A stretch of DNA of 64,000 bases from Myrica gale (taxonomy: Eukaryota; Streptophyta; Magnoliopsida; Fagales; Myricaceae). Shown piece by piece: positions 48,284-60,984 of this stretch (its first letter is position 1; the number at the start of each line of letters is the position of its first letter). The notes below the pieces were generated by a model that worked only from the letters and a program-made list of their open reading frames with translations, was not told the origin of the DNA and searched no databases. The stretch spans positions 17,985,001 to 18,049,000 of the forward strand of contig OZ005620.1 in assembly GCA_963930655.1 (NCBI GenBank). Direction: 5' to 3'. A program made the translations under genes and the position numbers.

Positions 48284-49989
48284 ATTGCATCATCATTGTT
48301 CTTTCTTTTCTTTAGTCTCTGAAATGTCATCTTTTTCATTTTTTCCATCAATGACACAAATAAGTAGTTTTTTGCTCCTATGAGGCCTTGCTCTAGGTGA
48401 GGTTTTAGGCCACGACTTAACTCGCCTTACCTTTGAGTCGGTCCTGTCTAAAATTTTTACCCCAAAATTCTTTATCTTATACCAAATCATTACTTTTCAC
48501 TCTAAATAAATATAAAAAACTTATTCAAATCATTTCTCTATTACTTTTTCGCCAACTCAAGCACCTTAAAATTTTTACAATCAAATATCATTAAAGTCTA
48601 TAATGCTCGAAACTTCACATGAGTAATATTAAATTATATAATGTTTATTTATCATGTATATCTTTTATTAAATTAAACTATATAATTCGAATACAAAATT
48701 ATAAAAATAATCTCTAAAATTAAACAAGTCTTTCAAAATCCAAAAACAAACAGCCCCTTCATGCTAACATGCATTGCCGTTTTGGTTACTTGTTCACTTA
48801 TTATTTTATTTTCTTAGCGGTCACTTGTCACTTAGTACAATGCTTGTTCTAGCTGGTTACCTCGATCCGTGGGATTTACACTGTACAGACAGGTCCCGAA
48901 GGAGAAAGATTGGACGGTCCTGATTGGATTGAATTCTTAGTGTCATCATTGTCGTGAGTGATGAGATGCGAAGATGGGACCTCCATGCAACCATCAATTA
49001 TATTTGTCCCACGTGGGTATCTGTCTGCTCTAACTGCTCAGATATCATTTGCATACCTAATCATGCTGACCCTCTTGTCCCACCAAATGCTTGTCCAATT
49101 TTTACTTGGCAATTGGCATGCTCTACCAGCACACGTGGAGAACATCTAATGGCTTGACTCGATCAATCATACCCAACTTCACAAAAAAAAAAAAACAAAT
49201 TCAAGATTGGAAATTGAGCATGGATTACCACCATGCATGAGCTACTTGAACGTGCATAATAATCGGATTGCGTTTTCTAATGAACGACACTCGTTGGTCT
49301 TCAATTTTTTTTTTAAATGTTTCTTTTTTTCTTTTTTTTTCTAAATACATATACAAATTATTAAATCACAACCAATGATACCAAAACCGAATCAAGCTGG
49401 ACGAATACGATCATATAAAAAGCTCAACAATGATGACAAGCCCGTATCATATCAAAGTTAAAAAAAAAAAGAAAACTAAGACACGTATAGTAAATAATTA
49501 TAAGTCAACTTATAACGTGTAACATTGTCATGATCTCGACCTTCTTCACCACAAAAGCTTAAATCGTCCACTACGGAGGCGTATCGAAAGAATGCACTCC
49601 ATGACACGATACAACGGGAATCAGAGTCCTTAAAGAAAAAAAAAACGCAACGACGTGAGACAAAAACTATAAAAATAAAGCAATATCAAGAAGCAGTAAC
49701 ATTAAGAAAAATGGTAAGTAATTTCTGAAAAAAAATGAATAAAGATATTAATATACTAAAGTACTCCCCCGCCCCCTGTTTAAATCTCCAAGAAAGGCAT
49801 GCTGATTATAAATGGGTGGTGGGGGGCTGGGGGCGGTGGAGGTGGGATTGTGGGGTCCGCTTCCCTGGGCCCCGCCGCCAAAAACAAACATGCGCGTGCC
49901 CACTCATTCTCCTCCCCTACCAAGTATGGAATCCAACCGCAGCCGTCGGATCCAAAGTCGCAAAAATTAAACAAAAAAAAAACCAGTTA

Positions 49990-50015
49990 CCTAAGCCGAT
50001 GACGTCACGTAACCG
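49990..50015. promoter_or_regulatory. Orphan bZIP-type element (TGACGTCACGT)
   Basis: GATGACGTCACGTAACC joins a palindromic TGACGTCA with an overlapping CACGT core, a strong binding site type for plant bZIP factors. It lies in a 250-base GC-richer block with no nearby gene recognised, so its target is unknown. Confidence 0.35.
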
Positions 50016-51018
50016 GCTCTTCAAAACCCCGTCCTTCTCCCTTGACGTGGACCGCATGTGCTAGTGCGTTACACGTCAGCAAGACGCAGCGACTTTGTCC
50101 CAACATGTATTATTCCCTGAAGTCAAATTATGAAAATGCTACATCGGTGATGACCGAACGGGGTAATCACAACCGTCCGATGGGCGGGTTCCATTGCTTT
50201 TGAAATTCGGTCGCGGGGCCCACTAAATCTCAGTTAAATTGCATGTCCCACATGGTTTTTGTCGTGTTTCGGTGTGAATAGAAAGGGGATCATATTCCCT
50301 AGGGACATTTCTTTGAATTGAAAGTTGTGTTAAGATGTCCCATTTTCTTCTTGACGCTAAATAAGACTCACGTGGATTCTTCTTATACGAATAGGAATTT
50401 AGACGGTTAAAAGTTTATGTTATTTTTATGAGTTTCGTGGCATAATATTCTCCAAGAGAATATGCATTAAAAAATATATCTACGTGCAAATTTATAAGAT
50501 AGGAGTAATTGCTGTCTAGGACATATATTGTTCACTTTTTTTGTCTTCTCGAAGGGATAGTGAGTAGTTCAAATGGTCTAAAAAAACATAGGAGTAGATA
50601 TTGGGGGTCGGGGCCCTTAGTTTCATTGGGTGTCAGTTAATTAGTAATAATATCATTTATTAAATAGGATCTTAGTTCTAAATTTTTGATTTCTAAGCAC
50701 ATTGTTCAGTGGTAAAACAAAAAAGATATCCCTAAAAATGACCAAACATATCTGGATGAAGGTTTGAATCCTTTGATCTAGTGAGTCATGGATTAAATGT
50801 TACATGTGTTGGAGGTCGAAACGTTCAAAACCAACTAAGAGAAGACCCCCTTTAATAATTTAATAGAGAAGACCTCCTTGTAGTTAACCATTTTGTTAAC
50901 CATGAAATAGGTCTTTCTTTATAGTTAGACAAATATTTAGGAATTTATTATAAATAAGCTATAATTATCTGCCATTAGATCTTTGATCTAGTTATGAATT
51001 AGCAAATGGGTTTAAGTA

Positions 51019-51042
51019 AGAGAGAGAGAGAGAGAGAGAGAG
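51019..51042. repeat. (AG)n microsatellite
   Basis: Twelve uninterrupted AG units followed by GGG in non-coding DNA. Confidence 0.95.
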
Positions 51043-53831
51043 GGGAATTGTACAACACAAGTCTAAAATTAGAGGGCATTTGAATAATCAATCAAACTTG
51101 GCAGGTGCAAAGTGGATGGGGGGCGCCATGATTGCAATAGGAAAGGGCGGCCCCTCACGGAAGGGACCACAGCACCTATTTTCTCCCGAAGGAGCGTATA
51201 TCACTGCTGCAAGGCAAAGGAAATTCAATTTCAGAATCATCCTTCTGGGTAAGATTTGAAAGTTACGTACGCACAAGTTTTGATTCTCTGGCCAAACTAT
51301 TTTGGTTAAGATAGTTGCAGTTCCTGGGAACGATAGAAATATCTGGTATCACTTTGTGGTTTACAGTTAATAGAGTTTGAAGAAAGGCAGCTTGGCACTG
51401 GTTTTTCCACTTGGCCCAAAGTCTTGGTACCCTAATAGAACCATTTCTTGTCGAAGGAAAGAGGAAAAAGGGCAAAGTCACATGATAATCCCGAGGAATT
51501 TCCACTCTAATTCTGTGAAACATAACTTCCACATTTGAAAGGAACTACCCCCTTTTACTTCCCAAATTTAAAACTCCCAATTTTGTCTATCTTTTACTCG
51601 GTGGGTGTAATTCCTACATCAGCATATATCCTTTAGTTTGTTTAGCTGTTATTCCTAACACGTTTTTAGTGATTAGTAGTAGCTTATGATATAATTAAGT
51701 TGATCAGAATCTTGACTCCGCCACGGATTGCGCCCACTTGGTTGGGTGGGTGCCCAAGCTGGGGAGGGGGGCTCACTACCGCACTAGAAAGAAAAGCAAA
51801 TGTTTGAGAAGTGAATCCCGGTAAGCTCCCTCGATAGGGGACAGTACGACCACTTTTCGGCTGGAAGGTCTACGTTATTAACCCATCTATGATATATGGA
51901 GATTTAGCTGGAATCACGCTGTTGAGGGAGTTTTCAAAAAAAAAAAACCAGCATAGTATGTGCTTAACTTTACTTGCACTCCTTCGTACCTAAAATTATG
52001 GGGTAAAACTGAAGAGACTCGATGTATAAATTCCAAGTGGACTTACTTGGGCTTCATATCAGGCATGGCCTGGCGTACTCTGCTAATGCTTATGGCTTGG
52101 AACTGCTTAAAAGTAGTTTTAGGCCTCTGGGCTTTTGTATCCATAATTGATCGTCTTTTGGGCCTTATGGTTTGCGTCTCAGTGGCAATGCCCTGCTTAA
52201 AACTTGTTGTCTAATGTTCTTTGCGCTAGTGCAGTTGGACAGGTCCGATACATTATTCCTTGGTGATGGACCAGTATACAAAAAACAACTGCAACTGTGC
52301 TCATCTGGTCCAGACTCCAGAGTAGGTTCCCACCACAACCACCACCACTATAATGATCGAGCCACAGGCTCACATGGTGGTCTATTCATGCTGCGGTTGA
52401 CATCCATTGGACAACAAGAAAATGCTGATCACTCAGCTGCTCGGCCTAGAACTCTTGGCTTATATATGGCTGTTGTCTGTTTGCAATTTGCACTTGAATG
52501 GTCTCAGAAATGTTTTGAACACCTCTGACAGAGCACTAGTTTTAGCTTTGTGTGTTTAATTATTAAGAAGGTACAGTAGCTAGCAGACATTCTGACACTA
52601 ATAAGATAACCCCACATGTTCTGCAAGGACTAGACTCCCATCCAGCCCTTTGATTCTGGTCTTTAAAAACCTATTGTGTTTGATATGGCTCTTGTTGTCG
52701 TAGGATGCCGCATAATAAAAGTAACACCGCACACCGAGATTGGCCAATACCAGTGAAGCACTTCTTGAAAGAGGAGAGCAACTATCAAGGCCCACGACGT
52801 ACGTTACTGTCGGCGTTTGAAGCTGGCTAAACAGCACTGAGCACACCAACTTTTCGACGAATAACTATTCAAAGTTTCAAGCCGCGCTACTTTGAATGAG
52901 CCCTGTTCCACGCCCATCCATGCCCGTCATTTTCATCCACCCAATGACCTAACCCCACCTCCATATCCGTCTCTTTCAACGACCCAAAGACAAAATGGGA
53001 AAGAAAATCGTTTCGTCAACATAAAAGATGAATATGCATCTGCTACCAAACTCCACTTTGAACCATGTAGCATAGTTTTTACATTTTACACCAGAAACTG
53101 TCGTGTTTGGGATATAAGTATCAATCTCTAACAACGCTCGGTGTATTTTTTTTTAAATGAAAATTATTAGGTAAGTTTTTAATGTTGCTATCAGCTTCCA
53201 CTTCCCTCCGTAGTCCTTCGGGGAAGTTCTCGAAATGGTTGGTTCGTTGATCACGGCATTTGAGCCTTATCATTGATTAACGAGATGTCGGAAATAAACT
53301 TTTCCACGAGCATAGTCGACGTCACGTGTTAGACATAAAAAAATTTAAATTAAAGAAAAATTATTTATTTTTATAAGTGAGACTTTCATTATTAGACTTA
53401 TTATTTTTCTCACTTGGGATTGATAAAATTACATGATACTTTATTTATAAGCCTTTGAAAACAATACCCCACATTAGAACTCAAACTTTAATACAAACTC
53501 AAATTTATAAAAATAATTCAAAGGAAAAAAAAATACCGGAATAATGTCGGAAGATCGTCAGAATGAAGCCGGAAGGTTGCCGGTCTAATGCCGAGAAGTC
53601 ATCGATCTGATGCCGGGCTGATATGCCATGCTGATCAAATGGCGAAATTATAAAAGAAACTGTTTGGGTAAGTAATATATGTACTATCTTGTATGGTTAC
53701 AATGCATGCTTTTTTTGTTATATTATTGCAGATGGAAACAAAGAGACGGTCAGTAGCCAACCAGGGATGACTGAAGATGATGATGTATTTATTTGTATAA
53801 CCCAAGCAGTAATTATAAGACTTCCCCATAC

Positions 53832-55088
53832 TAGGGCTGCATAACTCCGACGTAGGTGCCGGTTTTGGCCAAAACCGGCACCTACACCAGGTAGGCCGGT
53901 TTTGAAAAAATTGGCACCTACACCGTTAAGGGCAAAAACCGGCCCTTAACGGTGGCGGTTTCCGATTATTCTACATTAATATTGAGCCTTTTTTTAGCAT
54001 TTTACGCACTTGACCCAATGTATTTTTTCTTTTTTCTTTTGGTCCATTAATCACATATCAATAAAATATAAACTAATGAAATCCAAATTCCAAAATCAAT
54101 AAAATTAAAGATCATCTTAAAAGATAAGATGAGAATTTAAAATCAAAAGTAATAGAGACGTCACTGTAAGTAAAAACTATTATCTTTTGAAAAATTCAGT
54201 TTAGACCCTAACAACACTTTAGAGGGGAGAATATGTGTTTTCCTTCTAATTAACAAATCAATAACAATTTAAAACATGTTAAAAACCTAGTAGGGTTTCC
54301 CTTGGTTTCACAAGGAAAATCCAAAATATCAGTAATTTTTTAAGGCGCTCCGCGGGTCAAACGCTCGTCGAGCGCTTATGTTTCTGTCTGAAATTTGCAT
54401 TGAGCGCTCGTACGCTTGTCTAACGCTAGTCAAAAGTGATGACTTTGTCTGAATTTTTGAACTAAAATGTATTAGAAATTTTAACTAAAATGTAATTGAG
54501 TGACTGATTTTGCAAGCATGGTATAAATTTAATAGTTATTTGTCAATTTTAGAAATTTAGACAATTTGTTAACATTTCATAAAAACTCTTAAACTAATAC
54601 ATTGATTTAAAAAATTTTGTGGTAGAATCTCGACCTCTTGACTTATATTATGCGATGTACTTACCAAAGTTTGACATTAAACTCTTTAATTATGATTCCA
54701 ATGCTTTCATATATGCCCTTCTAAATACAATAAATTTGTAATTTTTTCTACCAAAATTCTAAATAACTAGTTCATTCACCTAGCAAGCTTCTTGGTAACT
54801 TGAATGTAAGCATTTAATTAGACAAAACCAATGAAAAATCTCAAATATTTAGGTGAAACTAAACTATTTAGTAAACCTTGTCATGCTTCTAGAATACTAC
54901 GTCTTGAGGTGAAACTAAAATTTGAACTATTGAGTAGAAACTAAACTAAAAAAAAAATCCGGTTTTACCTACACCGAGAACCGCCGATTTTTTTAAAAAA
55001 TCAAACCTACACCGGCACCTGTTAGACCAAAAATCGAAAACCCGATGTCGATGTCACCGAAATTTTCCGGTGTCACTGTTCAGCCCTA
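53832..55088. mobile_element. Non-autonomous hAT element, 1257 bp
   Basis: Flanking octamers CCCCATAC (53824-53831) and CCCCAGAC (55089-55096) match at 7 of 8 bases. The termini are TAGGGCTGCATAACTCC and, read inwards from the right, TAGGGCTGAACAGTGAC. Subterminal motifs include AAAACCGGCACCTACACC and CCCTTAACGGTGGCGG. The first 240 bases match the right end of the hAT at 24400-26602. The interior is AT-rich with no open transposase. Confidence 0.88.
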
Positions 55089-55096
55089 CCCCAGAC

Positions 55097-55878
55097 AAAA
55101 GAAAATTTCTTTAAAAGGCATTTCAAAAGTTCAGCCACAATAATTATGGTCTGAGGTCTCCGATTCCAAATGTCACACAGTTTCACAATATTAATAATTT
55201 AATATCCCTTTGTTCGCTAACGTTTGTGATTGAATCCTAAACTAAGTCCTCTGATTTCGCCATAATTTTTATCACATGATTGGAGGAAGACATGAAAATA
55301 TATTAAACAGAAACAAAAAAAAACAATACCAAATTCATATAAAATGTATCAGATCTTCGATCTGCAATTTTCGTACAAAAAAGGGAACTCTATTGTAAAG
55401 TATATATTTTTAAAAAATTTTATATTATCAATATTAAATAGTATAAGATTCTCGTGTTGTGTTTATATCTATCCATGCATTTGAATAAAAAATTATAGAT
55501 TCTTGTAAAGTTGAGAGTAGACAGCAATTCAACCTTAGACACAGAAGACAAATTAGTAGTCTTAGCGCATTAACTTTTAAGGTTGAGTGCTGCATAAGTT
55601 GAAGAAACTTAAAGGTAAAGAGAACATTATATATAATTAGCTAATAATTTAAGAGTTAATTAATGTTAAAGTTTAAGTTTAGGGATATTATGGATCACAC
55701 AGCTTTAATAATAATCATATGTCAGAAGGGGATTTCTCTGCGGAGGTGACAAGGTGATTGAGGGATCATTATTTGCATGTTTTCTTGTCTCTTAACTTCA
55801 AACAACACAGAAACAGAGAAAGAACAATTAACCCTGTGGAAAGCACATCACGGAAAATCTGATCAAGAAGAGATCAAC
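55097..55878. other. Intergenic AT-rich DNA
   Basis: No gene, element end or notable motif recognised. Confidence 0.4.
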
Positions 55879-56163
55879 GACAAAACCAATCTATGACTAA
55901 AGGAAGCGCTTAACCACCGTGTTAGACCCACTCGTTGGAAGCATGTGGCTATGCTTTGTCGATGAGGGCCCGCATTGATTCCTAGAATAGTGCCAACATC
56001 CCCGATATCTAAGAATATTCTGAGAAATAATATAATTCGATCAAGAAATTTCGAAGAATATTCAAAATTTTCACCCTCATCGACAAAGCATAGCCACATG
56101 CTTCCAACGAGTGGGTCTAACACGGTGGTTAAGCGCTTCCTTTAGTCATAGATTGGTTTTGTC
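55879..56163. repeat. Perfect 90-bp inverted repeat with 105-base spacer
   Basis: Arm 55879-55968 (starts GACAAAACCAATCTATGAC, ends TTTGTCGATGAGGG) is the exact reverse complement of 56074-56163. I checked all 90 positions and found no mismatch. Pairing stops at both arm ends. An RNA from either strand would fold into a 90-bp duplex with a 105-nt loop. The arms do not resemble the transposon ends in this window, and no source gene is present here. Confidence 0.95.
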
Positions 56164-57640
56164 AAATTTTTATTTTATTGAGATTTATTAGAATTTGTGA
56201 AAAGTAAAATATATACGTGTAAAAGTTAAAAATATAGGACTGTATTTGTTTTGTTGAAAATTTTCATGTCTCGAAATATTGGGAAAACAAACATCACTAA
56301 AAGGATTACCATGGTTCATTTTTAGAGATCTTTTTTATAGATAATTGATTTTTGCTTAAATTGAGGGAGAAGAGTGAGAGAATTTTCTACTGAGAGCATA
56401 TAATGCAAATAATATTAAAAATAATAATAACAAATAATCTCTATCTTGGTCAAATCATCTATTTCTATTATAATAAATATAAAAATTCACTCAATTAATT
56501 ATCTCCTTCTATTTTTTCACCAACTCTTATAAAATATTATTTTTTATTAATTTATTTCAAAATCAAATAAAACTCTAATCCACCTCAATTTCTACATCAT
56601 TCTCAAAATTTTAGTTTGCAAATACCACTTAATTAATAACATGAACTTTTGGAATGTAAGTCTTCACATGATATGATTGTTTGTAAGCTAAGGTTTTGAA
56701 TTTGAGATTTAACTTCGTACTTCACTCTCATTTTAATTAAATATTACACGTGTTGGACTTATCAATTAAAAAAAATTATATCCGCATGATTTCAAATTTC
56801 ACATTCAAAAAGTTAAAGGTCAATAGATCAACCTACACACAACCTTAAAAGATTACCACTCTCGAAAGGAAAATGGAATCTAACATCTAAACCCTAACCA
56901 AAAAGAAAGAAAAGAGGCGCAAGTGGAGAAAAAAAAAAGAAAAGAAAAAGAAACATGGGATGATAGGATGAAACAATTTAGGAGGAAGATAGATTAAGGT
57001 TTTGAGCTTATCCTGGGATTAATAATGCATGGTATGTTTGAAGTAACAGGATCACCCTAAAGGTAATACTATTTTATTATATCCGACAAAAAATGAATGA
57101 GGCATGTTAAGGTAGAAAAGCCAATTTGGTACGCAATTCCTATTTTAAAGTCCTCGCGTGTTTTGATTTTTTTTTTTGTTTCTGTGCTCCTCTCATTATT
57201 GTTAACTGGTGCTACGTTATTTATTTAAATATATAAATATGTTTGATCCCAACTTGGAGCTTTTTCCAATAAGTCAAAAAATTTCGAACTGGGCCATCGG
57301 CTTCCTTGTCTTGTTGTATCCGACCCATTGGTTGAAGAATTCGTAAATGGCGACGTGAGGTTCGAAGTCAAACGCGTTAGATGACACGTCCTAATTGATT
57401 TTCCATCCGGTTTTTCCTATAAAGTCCATTCAGTTTCTGGTCCTCTTTACTCTAGTTAATTACTACAGAGGAGTTAAAAAGTTTTTTTTTTGGAGATATC
57501 TGAAGGGCGGTAATTCCTTCCACGACTCGGCTTTTATCTTCTGCCTCTTGTGCACTCCAATGGAGTCTGACAGGCTCGTTTGTAAATGTATTATACGACA
57601 GTGGATATAACAGAATTTATAATAATAAATAAATAAATTT
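56164..57640. other. Intergenic AT-rich DNA
   Basis: AT-rich MITE-like phrases occur at about 56240-56640, such as TTTTGTTGAAAATTTTCATG. A short frame at 57395-57610 is not recognised. Confidence 0.4.
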
Positions 57641-57907
57641 GATATTTGGTCACTAATTTTAATTTTTTCGTCAAATTTCCGTTAAATTTTTAAACGGAAT
57701 AGCGGTCAACAGATTTGTTTACTGTTGTGGCAACGGTAAATTGCAGCGGTCGACCACATTCTATTCCGTTAAAAATTAACGGATGTTCGACGGAAAGACC
57801 AAATCGTTACAACTATATATTCTCAGTAATCATTTAGTAAAAAAATGAAATATAGTGACTAAATCGTAAAAAGTGATGTAAAACTAATGACCAAATATAA
57901 TATCTCC
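57641..57907. mobile_element. Mutator-like foldback MITE
   Basis: The left arm (GATATTTGGTCACTAATTTT, TTCCGTTAAATTTTTAACGG) is inverted on the right (CCGTTAAAAATTAACGG, AACTAATGACCAAATATAAT). The centre has AGCGGTCAACAG and GCAGCGGTCGACC. The ends are approximate. Confidence 0.55.
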
Positions 57908-60110
57908 CTAAAAAATATTCATTTTTTAAAAAAATTGTATACAAATATTAATACTTTTTTTACATAAATTTCAACAACTTTTTACAAACTCTAATATATT
58001 CTTAATAAAAAATTATAACAAATATTTTTTCTCTATACTTTTTCATCTAACTCTAATATTTTTTTATTAAAAAATTATATCAAATCATTCATATCTACAT
58101 TTTTTACAAACTCTAATAAAGATTAAATATCTTTAAATATTTTTACCAATTTTTACAAAAAAAAAATTATAAAACTACAATCTACATAAATATTCACAAT
58201 TCTATAAAAATATTTAAAAATCTGACCATTGTTTTATAAAACAAACATATGTCCATAGACGCTACCTATAAGTACAGAGAATTAATCGAAGCCAAACTTT
58301 GGATCGGCATCATTTAAGAAAAAAATCTCTCAATTTAACTATATAACAACTTGCTTTTATACTAATAGTAAAGAGATCAAGAGAAATTTACATAAAATAA
58401 ATTCTCAACATTCGATATATCTTAATTGCCGTTCAATTTCTAATTTTTGTAGTTATTAATCACTTTGTTTCAAGTTTCGATTCAAATGAGATATTGAACA
58501 CCCTAATTTAGACCTAACTACGCGGAAAATATCTAGAGGGGGTGAATAGGTATATTTAAAAAATTATCAAATAACTCATTTTTAAAAAAACTTAAAATAT
58601 ATTCTCAATAAATGAACTCAACCACATTGTTAACAATATCCAAAGACCTAATTAACAATCAGATATGAATATATGAACATAAAAACAATAAAACTTGAAT
58701 CTGTAAAACAAGAGAATCTGAAGAAACTGCAAGTAACTCCGAGGAAACTACAACTGGCAGAAACTTAATATTCAGATTAACTCAATCAATTGAAACACAA
58801 TCAATTTAACAATCTTACCGACAACCAGAATCTTACCAAGACACTTACCAACCAGATCAGTGAGTGATAATTGACAAATCACAAGGATGAACACTCACAA
58901 CACAAATAGCAAACATGTTTAGTAAAAGAATAACTAATCAAAGCAAGAGTTATAAAAGAAACGTAACATCGAAAATGGTTACGAAGAGAAACTCCCTAAG
59001 GAACGTCCTTAAGGAGAAAAACTCTCCAGACCCGTAGGCCGTTCGAATCAACTAGTTTCCAAATGATTACAAGGTGATCTATTGAAGCAATTAACCTAGC
59101 CTATCAATTAACATTTTGAATCAAACCCGATTTACCGTAAATCGAATCTCAATTGGACATAGAATAGAACCTCTAAGCCCAACAAGAAAACCACGATCTC
59201 GAACGACATCTGATCTCTATGCACAAACCTTATGCAATCAAGGGTCACGATTGAAACCATCAGCCACTCCAATTAATAACCTCTTAATCTTTAACTTCAA
59301 CAAAGTCGAATGGGGAACACGGTGATCGAATCTAAACTCTCATCATATACTCAATCTTTATCAAAGAAGCTCTTCACGAAAATCAACAAACAACCATCAA
59401 GAAAGAGACGAAGCAGATGAATAATCTCTTGAAGCCACTCAATCTTGAACGAAGGAATGAAAATCTTGCGTGAAGTGTACAACTGAAAACTCATATCTGT
59501 TTTAATCCACGCGTGAGCTTCAAAATCAATTCAACTTCTTTCTAACTTCTCCTAGAATAAGAGAAAATGACAAGAAAACCCTTAATGAAGACTCTGGAGC
59601 ATCATGCTTCCAGCTCTTCATTTTCTTCTTATAGAAACACCACAAAGACAAAAGAGCCCCTAACAAAGATAGACGCGCAAGCATGCCAAACAATTGTCGT
59701 AACAGATACAATTAATTATTGAGGCTTGATTGTTAAAAACTAAAAAATAAAACACTCTAAGAGTTCTAATCATTATTTCGAGTTAAGCACCCAATATACT
59801 AAAAACCTAAAATCACATCTCCGGGCCTTCATATTAAATTTGAAAAGGTTATAAATTGGCATGTATTTTATTTTTATTTTTAGGCAATTAGCATGTATAT
59901 TTGTTTTTTCTCCGATTGAGAAGAATTATAAATAAGGAAAGTGTGACCCAACTTATGACAAAGACAAGAGGGGAAGAAGAAATCGAGATTTTGACATTTA
60001 TGGTACGAATATACAATTTTTTATGCCAAAATCAGATGGTCACAACAAACTTTGACATTTTCCCGGAAAAAAGAAAAATAATGAGAAATTTAAATTTAAA
60101 TGCTCTATGA
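57908..60110. other. Intergenic DNA, part probably retroelement-derived
   Basis: From about 58500 the phrases CTAGAGGGGGTGAATAGG and ACTCCCTAAGGAACGTCCTT resemble sequence I have often seen in plant repeats of probable retrotransposon origin. No LTR pair, gag or pol frame was found. No gene is supported. Confidence 0.3.
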
Positions 60111-60119
60111 TAAAAATAT

Positions 60120-60975
60120 GGGATAAATGCAAAATTGGTCCATGTGCTATACACAAAAATCGATTTAGTCCCTGTAATATGAAAAACATAAATTTAGTCC
60201 CTGTAATTCTATTTTCGTTTGTCGTTGGTCCTCCATCAGAGACTGATTTTATCACTTTCTGAAATCACATGGACTAAATTTATGTTTTTCATATCACGGG
60301 GACTAAATCGATTTTTGTGCATAGTACAGAGACTAAGGGTGTGCAAATGTTCCGGTTCCGGTACCGGAACCGGATCCCATTTTAGGGAAATTCCGGAACC
60401 GGAACCGGAACCGGAAATTCCGGCGGAAATACCGGAAAATTCCGGTTCCGGTATATTTTATAAAAATTTAAAAAATATTATAATTTTAATTTAGAGTTTA
60501 CCTCTTTCAATTTAAATTTTTGATAAATGTTTAGTTGTTTACTTATTTGTATGATTAATTGTTTGTTTAATAGTTTTTTTTGTAAATTTAATTTAGAGTT
60601 TATTTTCATAATATTTATTTTGTTTTGAAATTTAGTTGTAGTTTTAATTTATATTTATTTTGGCATCTTGAAATAGTGAAATATTGTTTTGAAATTTAGT
60701 TGTTTAATTGTAATTTTAATTTAGAGTTATTTGGCCCACAAAAAACAACTTAAAAATCCATTTTTGAGTCAAAGGAACTAAACAAAATATTTTTTTTTGT
60801 CCATATAAGGAACCGGAAATTCCGGTTCCAATTCCGGTTCCGTTCCGGTAAATTCCGGAATGGAACCGGAATGGAAAATCCAATTCCGGTGAGTACCGGA
60901 ACCGGAACCGGAATGATTCCGGTTCCATCCGGTTCCGTACTCACCCTTAACAGAGACTGATTTTGCATTTATCCC
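60120..60975. mobile_element. Mutator-like MITE split by a hAT insertion
   Basis: The left arm GGGATAAATGCAAAATTGG...CAAAAATCGATTTAGTCCC and the right arm, read inwards, GGGATAAATGCAAAATCAG...CAAAAATCGATTTAGTCCC are inverted copies. The flanks TAAAAATAT (60111-60119) and TAAAAATAA (60976-60984) agree at 8 of 9 bases, a Mutator-type target duplication. Without the inserted hAT and its duplicated octamer the element is about 232 bases. Confidence 0.8.
60334..60949. mobile_element. Non-autonomous hAT element nested in the Mutator-like MITE, 616 bp
   Basis: An exact 8-bp duplication, ACAGAGAC, flanks it at 60326-60333 and 60950-60957. The termini are TAAGGGTGTGCAAATG and, read inwards from the right, TAAGGGTGAGTACGG. 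Both ends are dense with GGAACCGGAA / TTCCGGTTCC motifs, while the middle is AT-rich. No transposase. Confidence 0.92.
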
Positions 60976-60984
60976 TAAAAATAA

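Larger units (their letters stand above)
47921..53823. other. Intergenic DNA, no supported gene
   Basis: Includes AT-rich MITE-like sequence at about 48440-48760, the microsatellites listed separately, a GC-richer block at 49810-50090 with TGACGTCACGT, and several short open frames (51088-51532 minus; 51960-52528 plus). Some of these frames start only with TTG, and none matches a family I know. Confidence 0.4.

Noticed and set aside
52172..52528. A 118-residue frame with a His-rich segment
   Set aside because: It starts only with TTG, overlaps another frame and matches no family; codon pattern gives no support.
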